NCBI GenBank assembly: GCA_040357565.1
Contig: JBDODJ010000045.1
Strand: one strand, 5' to 3'
Source: Cercozoa sp. M6MM
Taxonomy: Eukaryota > Endomyxa: Ascetosporea
DNA length: 64,000 bases
Shown: positions 33,731 through 50,869 of the stretch, piece by piece
Layout: each line of letters begins with the position of its first letter
Position numbering within the stretch: the stretch's first letter is position 1
Notes under the pieces: generated by a model
What the model was told of the DNA's origin: nothing
Seen by the model: the letters and a program-made list of their open reading frames with translations, nothing else
Database searches by the model: none
Program-made: the position numbers and the translations under genes

Positions 33731-34753
33731 TCATGCTTGTTTCGACTTCGGTGCGACAAAGGCACCTTCGCGCCACTCGCCTGGCTGCTCGGTGCCGTCA
33801 GCGAGGAAGGCCACGCCGCGACCCTACCCCAGTCGGAAACACCACAGTTCGATTGCAAAATCGTGTCAAAACGAAAAACGAAACTCACGTGTCGCACGCC
33901 ACGTCGGTAGGTTCCGCGGAACACAGGCTTATCGTCTTTGAGCGTTCGCTCTTCGCCCTCTTCAGAAACATCGCATACACAAGACAGGTATAAGTAAAGA
34001 AGAACTGTGTACGGCCGTGCTTGCGTCCATTGCGCCACGATCCCGTGTACACACGATCCCTCGAGGGGTATTGCATACTGAAAGCATAGAGAAACAAACA
34101 GACAATGCACTGAGCAAACAGAGGACACAACATGCTTTGTGCACCTGCCCTTGCCATGTCGTTCATCGTCGCGGAACTCGCCTCGGAACAGAATGTCGCC
34201 TTCGTAACGCTCCTCGCCTTCGCCATGGCGTTTGCCACGCTTCTGCTCGGAAAAATGTTCAACGTCTCTTCAAACCGTCAATCAGCGAAACTGTACCCAC
34301 TGTCCGTCGTAGTAGCAACCATTCTTGTACGTATATCTTCCTTTGCCAGAGAACTTGCCACGCACAAAATTGCCTTCATAAACGTCGCCGTTCTTGCCTG
34401 TTCAAATGTATTACTATTGCAAAACAAAGACAAGGAAAGCGACGTACACACTAGTTTTCCGTGGCCGTGTCTCGCTCCATTCTTGTCAGTGTCGCCCTCG
34501 TACTTTTCTCTACAAAACTGACTTGGCCCAGCAAGAAGGCAGCGAACGACTGCGGGAGTGAAATACCTTTGACGTACGCGCTGTGACACACGGTAGGCAC
34601 GGTAGCACAACCAAAGACCCAACAGAACTAAGAAACAAAGATGGGCCAAATTGCAACAAACAAATTGACTTGCAATTGATTTTCACCTTTCAGAGTGACG
34701 TCCACATAAGGGATGCGCAGAAACGCCTGAAACGCCTCCAGCCACTCGGACAT
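33731..34753 (-). CDS. MORN-repeat protein
   Basis: The ATG at 34753 opens 'MSEWLEAFQAFLRIPYVDV'. Successive exons carry MORN-type units: 'KYEGDTDKNGARHGHGKL', 'GDVYEGNFVRGKFSGKGRY', 'YYDGQW', 'RHGEGEERYEGD', 'YTGSWRNGRKHG' and 'GRGVAFLADGTEQPGEWREG'. The stop TGA is at 33731. The protein is roughly 200-230 residues. MORN repeats bind membranes or serve as scaffolds; many are in cilia or at the cell cortex of protists, which would fit the two N-DRC genes here, but nothing in the sequence fixes the location. Confidence 0.75.
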
Positions 34754-34919
34754 GCCGGGCGTCTTGCTGTACAGTATCTAATTTGATGTCAACACGATCT
34801 GCTTCCTTGTTCTTTTTTCTAGACTCAGAACTCCGGCTGCTCCCTTAAAGTGGAGAGTTGTGACAGTGTTTAGAATCCTATTGTCTGCAGAGCTGTGCAC
34901 GCACGTGTAGTTAGTTTCT

Positions 34920-35298
34920 ATGTCTTCCAGAGCAGCGCGAAATTACCGTAGGGTGCGGAAATTGTTGCGCACACGACACACCCTGAATCCCCAGGTAAGC
35001 TCCCGTTCTGATAGTTGGTTGTGGTCCGCCCTCTGCACTCACTGTATTAAAGGCGGACTATGTGCGACCGCGAAACTCGCCGTGGGTGCATGATTCTTTG
35101 CGTGCTTTGTTCGAGGTGCCAGCAGAGAAGGTGCGTTTGCAAGCTGGGCTGAGTCTTGCTTTTGAACCTGCACTCGTTGGTGTACAGTTGACTCTGCTGA
35201 GTGCGGGTGCCGAAACAGACGCCAGTGTGGCCGAAATTCGCCAGAGAATTGCGGATAACTATGTGTACTTCAGTCTGTGCGTGTGCGTGTGCGTGTGC

Positions 35299-35355
<57 letters not shown>

Positions 35356-35779
35356 ATCAATCCCGTTGACGGTTGCAATGCTGTGACAGTTACTACCGCA
35401 AGGCGATCGATCAGCACGTGTTCTGTACCTTGACTGATACTGATGACTGAATACTGTGTCAACCAATCATTGCGTTTTCTATGCTTGCGCAGTCCTCGCG
35501 GAAGACGGTCAACTGAATCCGCGAAAGGACACGCGAACGGAGGTGTTCCTGTTCAGTCGAAAGTGTGGCTTCTCGGTGCCTCGACCGAATGGTATCGTTC
35601 GCATGTGCTTTTTAGCTCTGTGTCTTGTGGACTGAGCACCACGTATGTTGTTGTTCCGGGCAGACTATGCGGACGTGGCTGCCAAGTACCGCGATCGTTT
35701 CACGTTTGACGGTGTCTTCGAGGACATCAACCAGCCTGACCCCGAGTTCGACGATGACAGCGACGACGAGACAGAATGA
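34920..35779 (+). CDS. Unknown basic-to-acidic protein
   Basis: Five exons: start 'MSSRAARNYRRVRKLLRTRH' (34920-34994), a long exon from about 35054 ('YVRPRNSPWVHDSLRALFE'), a short one at about 35391-35419 ('YYRKAIDQH'), one near 35492-35593 ('TEVFLFSRKCGFSVPRPN') and a last one (35665-35779) ending 'PEFDDDSDDETE'. The N-terminus is strongly basic and could be a targeting peptide; the C-terminus is acidic. A (GT)n repeat fills the second intron. I do not recognise the family. Composition and consistent splicing make a real gene likely. Confidence 0.6.
35277..35354 (+). repeat. (GT)n microsatellite in an intron
   Basis: About 78 bp of GT/GTGTGC repeats directly after the donor site of the second intron of the unknown gene at 34.9-35.8 kb. 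Confidence 0.95.
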
Positions 35780-36191
35780 CGTGCTCCCAGCGGCTCTCGT
35801 CTGTGATTGAACCGGATCCGATCGACTTGAACTGATTTTTACCGTACTTACTGCGCGCATGGCAACACGGCTTATACACAACGCGGCGCTTGCGTCGTAC
35901 TGGTTCCAGTCAGTTCGCAATTCCGGCGGACATTCTCAGTGAAAACAAAGAACCTACCGCACAGCAACCATACAAGCGTCAGTTCAGTTCAGTTGCAACC
36001 AAAGTTCATTCAGCCACTCGGACTTTCTCTAGCCGGCACGCCAGTCCGCCGAAACAGCTGCCGGCGAATTGAACCTGCTTGAAAAAGTGCGAGTGCACGT
36101 GTTGACGTGCATTCCCTGAGCCAAACCTCAATATAGAGACTACGGATACGTTACATTTACTGCACATTGTGTCGATCGTGCGAAAGTTAAA
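35780..36191. other. Intergenic region
   Basis: About 410 bp after the acidic-tailed protein. No supported gene, and no notable repeat. Confidence 0.5.
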
Positions 36192-36767
36192 ATGGAGTCG
36201 CCGCCGCCAATGGTACAGACGCCAACTAACTCGCCTTCAGTAGGTACATTATAAAAGTTCTGGTCTTTTTCGATTTCACAAGCACAAGTGCAGTCACCGC
36301 CGCGACCATTGGCACAGCGCGACTCGAGTGCGCAGCGGCAGAAAGATTTGCTCAGATGCGCGTTGCTGACGACGCGGACAGCGGCACCCTCACTGCGCCC
36401 GCAGCCAACTTGAACCGAGCTTTCACTCGACCCCCTACACCGCTTGGGGTCAGCTTTTTAGTGAACCGCACTGACCACTCCGATGTTTGTGAATTGCTTG
36501 CGCCTGACATGACAGGTTCAGTCTTCGGTACCAAGCGTTCCGGTAGGTTTGCACGCCGTTCCCGTTGTGGTGGCTCCGGTGACAGCCGGCGCGACCACAG
36601 TTCCTGCATTTATGGGTACTGTACAGTTGACAGCATTCCTATCAAACACTCGCATCGATCCTGAATCCCTATCCATTTTTGCCAAAACAGCGGTACAAGC
36701 GGTACCAGCGACGACAGACAGTACAACGCTGCCTCCTGTGGTTGAACAGTACGTTGCGCCTTGCTAA
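36192..36767 (+). CDS. Possible small Pro/Val-rich protein (uncertain model)
   Basis: An ATG at 36192 opens 'MESPPPMVQTPTNSPS' before a donor site (gtaggt). A later open frame from an acceptor near 36512 reads 'VQSSVPSVPVGLHAVPVVV' and continues to 'PPVVEQYVAPC' and a stop at 36767. The two parts share a Pro/Val/Gln bias, and a middle exon (about 36295-36360, 'SPPRPLAQRDSSAQRQ') may join them. The joins are not certain and no domain is recognised. Confidence 0.3.
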
Positions 36768-37574
36768 GAGCAATACAAGCGACACCAGGAATGTTCCGTA
36801 GCGGGCGCGGCGAAAACCTTGCTTTAAAAGCTGCCTGCAACTGCTCTGTCTTCTGCATCTTTGTTGCGATTCTAGTGTATATCCTGGTAAAGGCTTCCAC
36901 GTAGCGACGCAGTGACTCGTATTGTACAGTAAACAGACGTGCATGAACTTGTGATATCAATCCTGCCGCGTAAAGAAACTTATAATAGCGCAACTGTTTA
37001 TGTCATACTGTAAAACAGCGGAGCTGCGAAATTGGCGTTACGTTAAAAAAAAAGCTATATTAAAATCAAGGTACAGGTATTAATTATCAGAAGAAACAAG
37101 ACAATAAATTTACTAGCAAACAGTAATTGAGACTCCGGTCTTCAAAAAGGCGCGTCATGCTACGTCTTGGGACGTTCGGTTGACGAGAGAGGCAGGCACT
37201 CTCGAAGAGAGGATGAGACACAGCACGTCCATGTCGACAGTTGAGGCATCTTTTCGTGCGTCCTCTCCTATCCAGATCTCTACTAACGTAAATGTACCAT
37301 ATGGTAATACTGCTTTAACCAATCTTAAAATCTCAAGGTTGCTATTGTACGCGTTAGTTGAAGTCGGTTGGCCTCGTCGGGGTTTAATGTAAACTTACTG
37401 TACTCGCGACAATGCCACCAGTCGATCCCACTCATCCCCAGCCAATCGCGATCAGGTCGATCCGTCGTCAGTCAAGTCGCATCGAGTTATGCGGACACGA
37501 GAAGATCAGCGCCCGACAGCGCGGGAAAGAAACCAACGGAAAGCGAAGTTAAATTCGATTCAGGTTAGTTTACG
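36768..37574. other. Intergenic region, AT-richer than its surroundings
   Basis: About 800 bp at the 3' side of the Lon gene. It contains an A-rich stretch (37043-37090) and no gene I can support. Confidence 0.5.
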
Positions 37575-40500
37575 TTACTCCGGACTGAGCGTCGCGTCGG
37601 CAGACATCTCGTCCATGTAACGCACGGTTTCGTGCTCCTGCGTTGGGAGCTGCCACTTGTCGGCCTGCTCGGGGAAGGCCACGGCCACGGCCTGTCGGAT
37701 GTGCGTGAGGTAGTGCACCTCGAAGGCACTGCGAATGGCCGGCGGCAGCTCTTCAAAGTCGCGCTTGTTCTCGGCAGGCAGCAGAAGCGTCGTGATGCCC
37801 GCACTACCGAGATAACCCAGTATGGTACCAAGTTAGGGACAGGGGGTAAGCGTACCGCATGGCAGCCATTGCCTTTTGTTTGACACCACCAATAGGCAGC
37901 ACGAGACCTGCAGAAGCACGCAGCGTCAAAGGCCCTATACAGTGTATAGGGCAGCAGCAGTACCCGTGGTGGTGACCTCGCCTGTCATGGCCAGGTCTGG
38001 CCGCAGCGGCGTGTCCGTGGCGAGCGACAGGAAGGCCAGCACGGCCGCCACACCGGCACTCGGACCATCCTACCACAGCAGCATGTGTACTTCAAAGCAA
38101 AACTCAACTAGATTAGTCATGCAGACGGCCAGTACCTTGGGCGTGGCACCCTCGGGTACATGCAGATGCACGCGCGCCTCCCGGAAGAACTTGTTGTCCG
38201 GCTCATGCTGTAGCCAACACAGACATATCACATGAGCCTTAGTCCCTGCACAACTTAGTTTGTGCCTACCTTGAGCAAGAGCGAGCTGGCCACGATCTGA
38301 GCGATTCGCATACTCTCCTGCACACACCCAACAAAACAAATGTCAGGTTGCAATCTCCTTCAGACAGTACGAACGGTACCTTCATGACATCGCCAAGCAT
38401 GCCCGTCACATCCACTGCCGGGTACTTGTTTTCTGCGTCCTTTGCATGCACGGACAGGGTAAGACAGTACATAAGGTATAGTTGGGGGAGGGCAGGGTAC
38501 CCTTGAAGTAACGCACGACTCGAGGTACAAGGCCGAGCCACCGACCTCGTTGTAGGCCAGGCCCATGACAACGCCGACGGGCGTTGATTCGAACATGCGT
38601 TCCTTGCTGAACTTGGGCTTGCCCAGCAGTTTCTCCAGCACTGTCGCGTCAATGTGCAGCGTCGGTTTGAGCTTCAAACACCAACCAAAACACCCTACTT
38701 AACACCAACCAGAAAGACAAGAAAGCTACCTCCTCCAGTTTCGACTCGTCAATGCGCGTGCCATCGCCGTCGTGCCTGATGTAGGGCGCTACCTTGCGTG
38801 CCTGGAAAGGAGGGTCCATGATCACACAGAGCAAAGGACAAAGGACAAAGGACAAAAGACAAGGAACACAGATCAGTTACCAGCTTGCGCAGCAGCTTAT
38901 CGACGTGCTGATCGAGTCGTCGCACGCCACTCTCGCGGCAGTACTTGTTGATCAGCGTGTCCACAGCCTCGGTCGTGATGGACAGGCCGTCGTCGGCGTC
39001 GAGCTCAAAGTGCTGCTTGGGGTCCTCCAGGTCGCTGCGCAGGAAGGCCAGACCGTTGCGCTCGATGGCACGCGGAATCAGGTATCGCGACGCGATCTCG
39101 CGCTTCTCGTGCGGCGTGTAGCCCGTGAGCGAGATGAACTCCATGCGGTCCGCCAGCGGGCCTGGAATACCGTCTCGGTAGTTGGCCTACCACCGTACAA
39201 ACATACACGGTACAAACATACACAGGTACAAACATACACGGTACAAACAGACGTAGAAATTGGACAGAACCAAAAGAATTACCGTCGTGAGGAACAACAC
39301 GCGCGACAGATCCACCGGCACGTCAAAGTACTGATCCGCGAACTCCGAGTTCTGCGACGGGTCCAGAACCTGCACACCAGACACAAGCGTCAAGTCACAG
39401 CAAACATGATGCAAACTGGACCCTGTACACACATGGATTGGCACGTGCTTACCTCAAGCAGCGCGCTTGACGGGTCGCCACGCGCCGTGGCACCCGGAAT
39501 TTTATCGATCTCGTCGATCATGATGACGGGGTTTTCGGTACCGCACCTGTTGGGGGGGGGGGTACCAAGCCTAGTAAGAGTGAGACAACTAGTCATACCG
39601 CTTCAGGCCCTGCACGAATCGACCGGGCAGTGCACCGATGTAAGTCCTGCGGTGACCCTTGAGTTCGTGCACATCGTTGAGTCCACCCACCGACAGTCGG
39701 TAGAATTCGCGGCCACTGTAATACACACACACGTATCACGAGAGTCCTACGACACGAGAGTACTACAAAACAACTGTACAGAGCAGCAGCCACAGACTTG
39801 CCGATCGATGTCTTGCCTGTTGTGACACATCAACATCAATCACATTCCCAGAAACAACTGTACCGACACCCGGCGGTCCAATCAGACACAGGATCTTGCC
39901 GCTCTGGGCCCACTTCGGATCGGCTTGCAGCGCCTGCTCGCACCAGTTTATTCACCCACTTACACAGACACACACACACGAACATGTACACACACACACC
40001 TTGATGTGCTCGACAACTTCCTTGTCGATGTCGAGGCTCTTTGCTTCTGTCTCTTCGACCGACTGCTTGGCCTGCACGCTTGAATCTTTAAAAAGAAAAC
40101 ACAGTTTGAAACAGCACAAGGTATACGCAGTACCAGCTCGGGGAACAAGTCGGACACCTCGCGATCGATCTTGTCAAAGTCGACCACATCCACGAGAGCG
40201 CTCGCCAGTGCATCCTGCAAACACACTCCAAGATATTTAACTTGCCGTAACTTGACATCAGGAAGTACCTTGGACATTCGTGAGTAGCCCTTGACATGTC
40301 GAGCCTTGACAGCTTCGATCAGCTGAAGGAACCCATCGTTCAGCACTCTTAATATTGGCAGCTTGGAAGCACGTGAGTACCTGTGCTTTGGGCAGGTGTG
40401 TCAACAGCTTGGAGAACTCGGTCTTGGCCTTGGCGGTGGCTGCCTCGCGACGCAGCTTGCCGACGGCGATGAACTCCAAGATGCGTTCTTTCACGTCCTC

Positions 40501-42873
40501 GAGTCCAAAATGATCCAGATCGAGCTGTCGCTGCGCGTGCTCCAAGTCGAGATTGTCGGGAGATCGGTGGCCCCATGGCACTGCCCAAGAACAAACGAGA
40601 TGAAACACTAGGGCCTTTGGCTGCCTAGAAGAGGGTGTACCGGAAGTGAGCCACTCAAGGTGATCGAGCGAGACGCGGAAGTCCTGCTGCTGCGGGTTCA
40701 TACCGCGCAGTCGCTTGACTTCCTCGTCGAAGGCTTCGCGCACAGCCGGCGGCAGTTTCAATCCGCGGTCCTGGTCACAAGAAAACACAGCCTCTGCGGA
40801 AGAAGGTACACCGTACAAAGAGACGCACCACAATTCGCTTCTCAAACTTCTCGGCGAGCTTGTCAGCATCCGTGTCCTGATCGAGGCCGAGTTCCTTCTT
40901 GATGGCGGCTAGTTGGCCCATCAACATCATCTTCTCGTGCTGGTCGCGCATCTCCTGCTCTACCTCCCTGCACGAAAAAACACAGGACGTCTAGCATTAA
41001 CACACAGAAACAGGTGTGCACAGGTTTAAACTACTTGGAAATCTTGTCGCGGTATCGAATGAACTCCTACAGAACAAGTCGTCGTGAGTAATTTTACTGC
41101 AAGGCGAAGAAACATCGCACCTTTTCGTTCTCAAGCAGACGCAATGCGATGGAAACGCGCTCACCGACGTCGGTTTTCTCGAGCATCTTCTGCAACTCCG
41201 ACGCAGGTGCTGTGCTGAGTGCGGCTGCGACATCGGCCAGCTTGCCGGGTTTCTGCAATCGGAGTTAAAGAAAATTATCTACTGGCAACATCAACAGGAA
41301 GGACACAGAAAACTCACATCGAGTTCAAAGTCGGAGCCGTTTTCGACAACGTACTTGATGAGACTGTCAAAATACAATAGTTGTATAACAATGGAAAATA
41401 AAAGGACAAAAGGCAAACATTGATACCTGCCAAAAGTGTGGTCCATGTCCACAAGCTCCTGCAATCTTCGGAACACAGCCTGGCCGTAGCCCTGATTGCA
41501 TCAGCACACATACACACCAACACAAAGGAGATCAGGAGCAAAGACGGTTACCGTGATTTCCTTGCTTTGCTCCTCCGAAATATCCGTGGGCACCTGCAAA
41601 AAAAAACATAGTTGAAAAGTTGAATCGTAGCAGAACATGTCAAAACTGTAGTGTACTTCGGATTCACGTCTTAGATGTTTGATCGGCGCCAGCGGGAAGT
41701 CTAAATACATCATGTACCGAATAAACGAGAAAGGAAGAAACTCAACACACCCCTCAACCGCGTTGATTCCTTCAGCTTTCGCTCGAACGATTCATCGTCT
41801 GAAACCACAAGAGAATGAGAAAAATGTTGCGCTTGGCTATTCTTGGTGTCGGACTACCTGTAGGCTTGCCATTGCTCTCACTCGCCTCGGCCGCCTTCTT
41901 CTCGGCCTCAAAGTCAGTTTGACAGCGCCACAGCGACTCAACTTGCACGATCAACACATCTGCGCCGGCAAACATGAGGCGACAGAAGAAAAGAACGGGG
42001 GCTAAAATATCGCTGGCGTACCGTCATGTCTGTGGATAGAGTGCAGCATAGCGTAGGTGCCGGTTGGGCACACTTCGTCCGGGTCGTGCACTGCCTGCAA
42101 CACCGGATTCGTGCGCATTCGCGTGCGCTCGCTCCAACCTGTTGACAGAGGCATTAAAGCGAGCCACTGTGCGGGGAAAAGTGAGTGTACTGGGCGTGTC
42201 CTCCTCGACGCCAGTGACGGAAGCCTTGTCGACGAATACACCGAGATATCGGTGCGACGGTGACTGAATTAAAAAGTTTGAGATAGAACGATATTAGTCA
42301 AGATAAAAAGTGAAAAGATAAAAAGAGAAAAGGGGGAGGAAGCAGCATTTTACGCCATGCCACAGCCGCATGATGGCAGCTTTCGTGTCTGAGTCTGTCA
42401 CAGCGAACATTGATCGGAATCCCGGCATCAGTGGTCGTCCTGCAAAAACACAAAGGTGTATTTCCAAGTCGGATGCAGTGTTAAAGGCAAAAGTTTACCA
42501 ACTCGGAACATTGTGACATGCGGCATCTGCATAAAGTACTCGCGCGGGTTGATCAGCTGCTGAAAAGCCTGTGAATTAAATACACGAGGAAGGTACCAAG
42601 TGGTTGAAAAATATGGTGAGTTATACAACAAGTCAAACCTTATCGCGGTCCTTCTTGGAGATCGCCTTGTCCGGTTTGTCTTCAATTAGCTTGCCTTCAC
42701 TCTTCTTCTTGGCATCGTCGCCCTTCCACCTTCGTTGCTGTCATGCAAACACATTTCGTCAGTTCACAAGCACCTTTCACTAAGCAGTATACCGAAGAAG
42801 TGAGTGAACGCGTCAACGTGCTGCGTAGTTGGCCAGCTCGTCGTGTCGCCACACGGATCACGGCAGAAGACAT
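37575..42873 (-). CDS. LONP1: ATP-dependent Lon protease, mitochondrial
   Basis: The ATG at 42873 opens '[18 protein letters not shown]', an Arg/Ser-rich presequence typical of mitochondrial import. The Lon N-domain follows ('[13 protein letters not shown]', 42360-42430), then coiled regions. The AAA+ module has Walker A 'GPPGVGKTS' (split by an intron, 39800-39890), Walker B '[13 protein letters not shown]' (39490-39530) and 'PSSALLEV'. The peptidase domain has the catalytic Ser in 'DGPSAG' (38050-38067) and the Lys in 'PIGGVKQKA' (37870-37895). It ends 'DATLSPE' with a TAA at 37575. More than 20 short exons. Lon is a soluble matrix hexamer that unfolds and degrades damaged proteins and binds mtDNA. 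The human symbol is used for the orthologous family. The gene is head-to-head with thioredoxin reductase. Confidence 0.93.
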
Positions 42874-46368
<3,495 letters not shown>

Positions 46369-46615
46369 TCTCTTCGTCTGCGTCGCGCTAGCGTAGCTTC
46401 AGGTTGTTAATCAGTCACGCTAGGGTCGAGCATTCTAAGTACCGCACCCAGGCAGACCTCGACTATTTCACGCTATAAACCAGTAACTAAGGTATTGAAG
46501 ACGACAAAATATAGGAAGTGGAGGATTAGAATACAATCAACTAGTTGAGTTATTTCGTTTTTGATGTATGGTACACATTTCAGCAAACTAGGTTGTGATT
46601 GAACGGAGCTATTAC
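46369..46615. other. Convergent intergenic region
   Basis: Only about 250 bp between the stop codons of thioredoxin reductase (+) and the VIT-vWA gene (-). Nothing further seen. Confidence 0.5.
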
Positions 46616-47231
46616 TTAGCCGAGCTGCTGCACGAGCTGCTGCACGAGTGCGTCAACGCCGCTCTTGTCGAGACCGGAGTGTTGCTGCAGTACGCGGCGC
46701 GCCTTGCCGGCCTGCAAGAAGCAAAGAGTGAAGGAACGGCAGTTAACAGAGAGTACAATGGGTCAAGAGGGTGATCACTGAATGAGTACCGGCATGGCCC
46801 ACTGAGCGCGCTGTGCCATGCACTTCTTGGTGAGCAGTGCCAGGGCCAGTAGGGTCGCCACGGCCACATCGTCAGCATTGTCGCTGCGCAGCAACATAGT
46901 GTAGATAGATAGTAAGATAAATAGTAGTTAGTGAGACAGTTTGATAGGAGAGATGGACAGAAAGTGAGATAGATGACAGAGGAAGGGAAGTACCCAAGCA
47001 GAGCGCGCGCCTTGTCGGCTTGTGCCTGCAGCTCAGTCGGCAGCGCCGAGAGCGACCAGGAACCGTCGAGTGCCTGCGCCTTGACCAGGGTGGTCGTGAG
47101 TGCGGCATCACCGGCCGTCACAGGCTTGCGTTCCTCCTGTCGGCGACTCTCGAAGGCCGACATGTCACGCGCCTTGCTCTTGGCCTTCTTCTTCTTGGCT
47201 CGACTGCACTCAATTAAGACATATACAAGCG

Positions 47232-47279
<48 letters not shown>

Positions 47280-50200
47280 ATAGAGTATGTACACAAATAA
47301 TACAAACATATATACATGCAATAATATATATGTAGATATATATATATATATATCGACACAGTGTATGTACATGGGAGCAGGAACGCATGCGGCAGAGCGA
47401 GCCATCGGAGCGCCCTGCAAGCACTAGATAGTGATAGTAGAGACAAGACCGAGAGGTAACTACCGGTGCAGCGGGCGGTGCAGCGGCAAAGGACATGGAG
47501 ACCGGTGCGATGGGCGCCTCGTAGGCACGCTCGCACACACTCTCGTCGAAGCAGCTGTCGAGACACTCGTCGACGGCGACAGGGCCGCGACTGCTGCTGC
47601 TGCTGCTGCTGTTGGAGGAGAAGGCACTGCGCAGCCGACTGAAGAAACCGCTGCCACCGCCGCCGCTGGCTCGGGCCATCTGAGGCTCCGGGTCCGCCTG
47701 CAGCAGTGACGACGACTTGAGCACGTGTCTGCCTCCCAGGAAGTTTTCACATTCGTCCTCCTGCCGTACAGGGTCATTCGGGGTTGGGGAAGGGTCAGGG
47801 GAAGGGTTAGGGAAGGGTCAGGGGAAAGGATCAAAGAACGGGCCAAAGGAAATAGACAAAGGAATGGTCAAAGAACGGTTGAAAAGAAATGGACAAATGT
47901 CAGAGGGTCTGGGTCAGAGGGTCTGGGTACCTCCAATTCTTCCTCTTCTTCCTCCAGGTCATCAACGTCCATACGGATGTCGCCGTCGTCGTCGTCGCCC
48001 ATGCAGATGTCGTCCACATCAGCTTCCTCTGGTTCGGAGTCATCCACAGCCACGAACGAGGCGGCCGAGCACGCCAGTTGGTACCTGGGATGGCAGGGTA
48101 AAGAAGTGTCAGATGGGCAAAAAGCAAGGTGTCTGTACCGCACGCCCAGCATGGCAAGCTCGCCGTAGACGTCGCTGTTGCCCTTCTCCATCAGCTGCTC
48201 GAGTTCCTTGATGCGTCGGCGTGCCATCAGGCGGTGGATGGTGCTGCCCACCTGTACACATGTCCAACGGTAACATCGTACACCATACATACTAACAGGC
48301 ATGTAAAGTGATAGAGCGAAAGGTACGCGAACAGAGGCTTCAGTCAGCGGCAGCTCGAGTGCAAAGTCGCGGCTCAGCTTGTCTCCCTCGGGCTGATGCA
48401 GCACGCCAGTCAGCACGCAGCTTTCCTATCACCAAGAAGTAGGGTAAGGGAGGTTAGGGAAAGGGTAGAGGGTCAAAGGGTATAGTACTTGCTGCTGCTG
48501 CATGAGTTGCTTCCACTGCGACACTGACACATCCTCGCGCACACTGTACAGACACTGACGCGACTGCTCCGTGCCCGGGAAGAGCGTCTGCGGCAACTGC
48601 TCCGGCACGCGTTGCGTAGGCTCCAGTGCAGGCGGGTAGGCCAGGTTCCTGGGACAGGGGGTAAGGCGTAAACAGAGGGGTGTGTAGAGAGCTAGATGAC
48701 AAATGTACAGTGATGACACAGGCGGCTGCAGTGCTGCCACCAACAATGTCATCACCAGGTCGCCTGCCTCTGACGGCTTGTTGATGAAAGCCGCCGTGCC
48801 CTTGCCAGCATCAGCAATGCCGCGCACACTGCGTGCACACAAGATAACCCTCCTGCCGATTCACTTCCACCCGCAGCACTAGGGTAAGAGAGTTACAGTG
48901 CGCGATCGACGCCACCGCCGAGACCAAAGGCGAACACGCGTTGTTCGCCAGCATGCGTGGCCACACAGCGCACACACGCGTCGCGGTTGCTCACTTGACC
49001 GTCCGTCAGCAGGAAGATCTGCGTACACAGGCATGTACCAGTTAAGGTACCCCTGGTACACACGGTGAGTATGATACCTGGCGAGGGTAGGCCGGGTCCA
49101 CTGTCTGTTTGAACAGGTTCTGCAGCGGTCGCAGGATGTCCGTGCCGCCCGAAGCCTGCAACAAGAGGACAGTAACAAAGTGTATGTGTGTGTGGGGGGA
49201 GGGTAGATCAAGCACCCGCAGCTTGCGCACGAAAGCATCGGCATCGTCGCGCGACTTCTGCGTCAGCGGCTGCGATTTGCTGAAGCACGACGAGTACGAC
49301 GAGTCGAAAGCGATGATGTTGAAGCGCGCATTCGACGGCAGCGAACGCAGGAACACCTGCACGACCGACCGACATGGTTTTCGACAAGACAGTGGGGGGG
49401 GGTACTCGGGTACCTGCAGAGTCTCCTTGACCGAACTCATGGCATCGCCGTACATGCTGCCCGACTTGTCCACCAAAAAGATCAGCTCGCACGGCAGCTC
49501 GAGTGCCTCGTCGATCTCCAACTGACGGGCGCACCTAACACAAGCGATACAGGGCAAAGGTAAAGCTTAGAAAGAACAGCACGAAGGGTAAAGACAAGGG
49601 TAAAGGGCAGAGGTAGGGGTAAAGTTATGGGGACAGGGTAAGGGGTAAAGACAAGGGGTAAATGGTAAGTCAAGGGGTAAGGGTAAGTCAAGGGGTAAAG
49701 GGTACAACAAGGGGTCAAAGGTAAACGGCAAGGGGAAAGAGATACAGGACAAAAGGTAAAGGAGGGATACAGAGTGACACGCGTGGCCACCGACTCGTGT
49801 TCGGGCGAGTACTCGATGGCACCCTGCGCCTGCGTCTCCTCCAGGCGCAGCAGCACACGCAGCGTGCGACTGCCGGCCTGCATGCCGCCGAACTCGGCCT
49901 GCTTGAGCGACACCTCGGCACCGCCCTCGGCCTCCAGGTTGACCTCGGCGCCGTCGACACCGCCTTCCACGCGGATGTCCTGCACGGGCGATGACGTGAC
50001 CGCCTTCAACTCAAAGTCGAGGTTCATCGGCGACGACTTGGCCGTGGCGACGCCGAGTTCGTTGAGCGCCATGCTGCCGCAGTGGCCCGACTCGGGAGTC
50101 TTCTCGCCCAGCATGCGGCGCAGCGGTGCCTGGCAAAAGAGGTGCACATAAATCTATTTTGTTAAAGCACAGACAAGTCAGAGTGCAATTTACCACAGCA

Positions 50201-50869
50201 GTCGGCAACTCAAACACAGTGTTATCGCCTTCGAAACGCAGTTCGGCAATGTAGGTCACCTCGATCGTGATGAGCGAGTTCGCCTCGCCTGGCAGGGCAC
50301 CCAGTTCCACTGTAAACGTGTCGGCATTCGAGGGGTCGCGCTAAGGGAAACGCACAGGGTCGAATCAAACGGATCCAGGCAAATAAACCCAAGAAAACCA
50401 AACACACCTCGAGCAGAGCAGCACGCTTGCCTTGACGCAGCGCTTTCTCAAAGGTGCGACGCGCTTGCTTCTTCTCCTGCACCTTGGCCGAGAGCTTGCG
50501 ACCACCAATGTCGGCCTTGAACTCGCACACGGCGGCGTTCTCGTCCAGCGGCAGTGCGTACTTCAGTCGCGACACCGGCGCGTTTTCGACACTTGAGACA
50601 CGCTTCTGCAGCAGACCACGGGACACGCCGTCGTACTCGAACTGCAGCGTCAGCTTGACCTCGCACGCAAAGTCATCCACCAACTTGGCTCGCACCTGCG
50701 CTCCTCGCTGCACACCCCAACATTTCGCTCGGTTTCTATCGGTGGAAGAATGTGAGAAAGCAAACGACTGTTGCCGTACCTGGGGCAGGAAGATCGGGCC
50801 CGTGTAGATGTCGTCGACACACGGCGGCAGAATGTAGCAGCCGCAGCACAACTCTTGGTCAATGGTCAT
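46616..50869 (-). CDS. VIT and von Willebrand factor A domain protein (VWA5A-like)
   Basis: The ATG at 50869 opens 'MTIDQELCCGCYILPP'. A VIT domain follows ('VKLTLQFEYDG', 'KYALPLDENAAVCEF', 'ALRQGKRAALLE', 50400-50700). The vWA domain has an intact MIDAS start 'FLVDKSGSM' (49455-49480), 'FNIIAFDSS', 'GGTDILRPL' and 'LLTDGQVSN' (49000-49020). The C-terminal half has 'ALDGSWSLSALP' (47030-47070), as in VWA5A proteins, and ends 'LVQQLVQQLG' at 46616. An acidic insert rich in Asp/Glu (47930-48050) and a Ser-rich linker (47590-47640) precede it. No signal peptide is seen, so the protein is probably intracellular, unlike secreted inter-alpha-inhibitor heavy chains. A protein-interaction scaffold is likely; no enzymatic function is implied. 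Confidence 0.85.
47235..47355. repeat. (AT)n microsatellites in an intron
   Basis: Three AT runs within about 120 bp of a 190-bp intron of the VIT-vWA gene. Confidence 0.9.
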
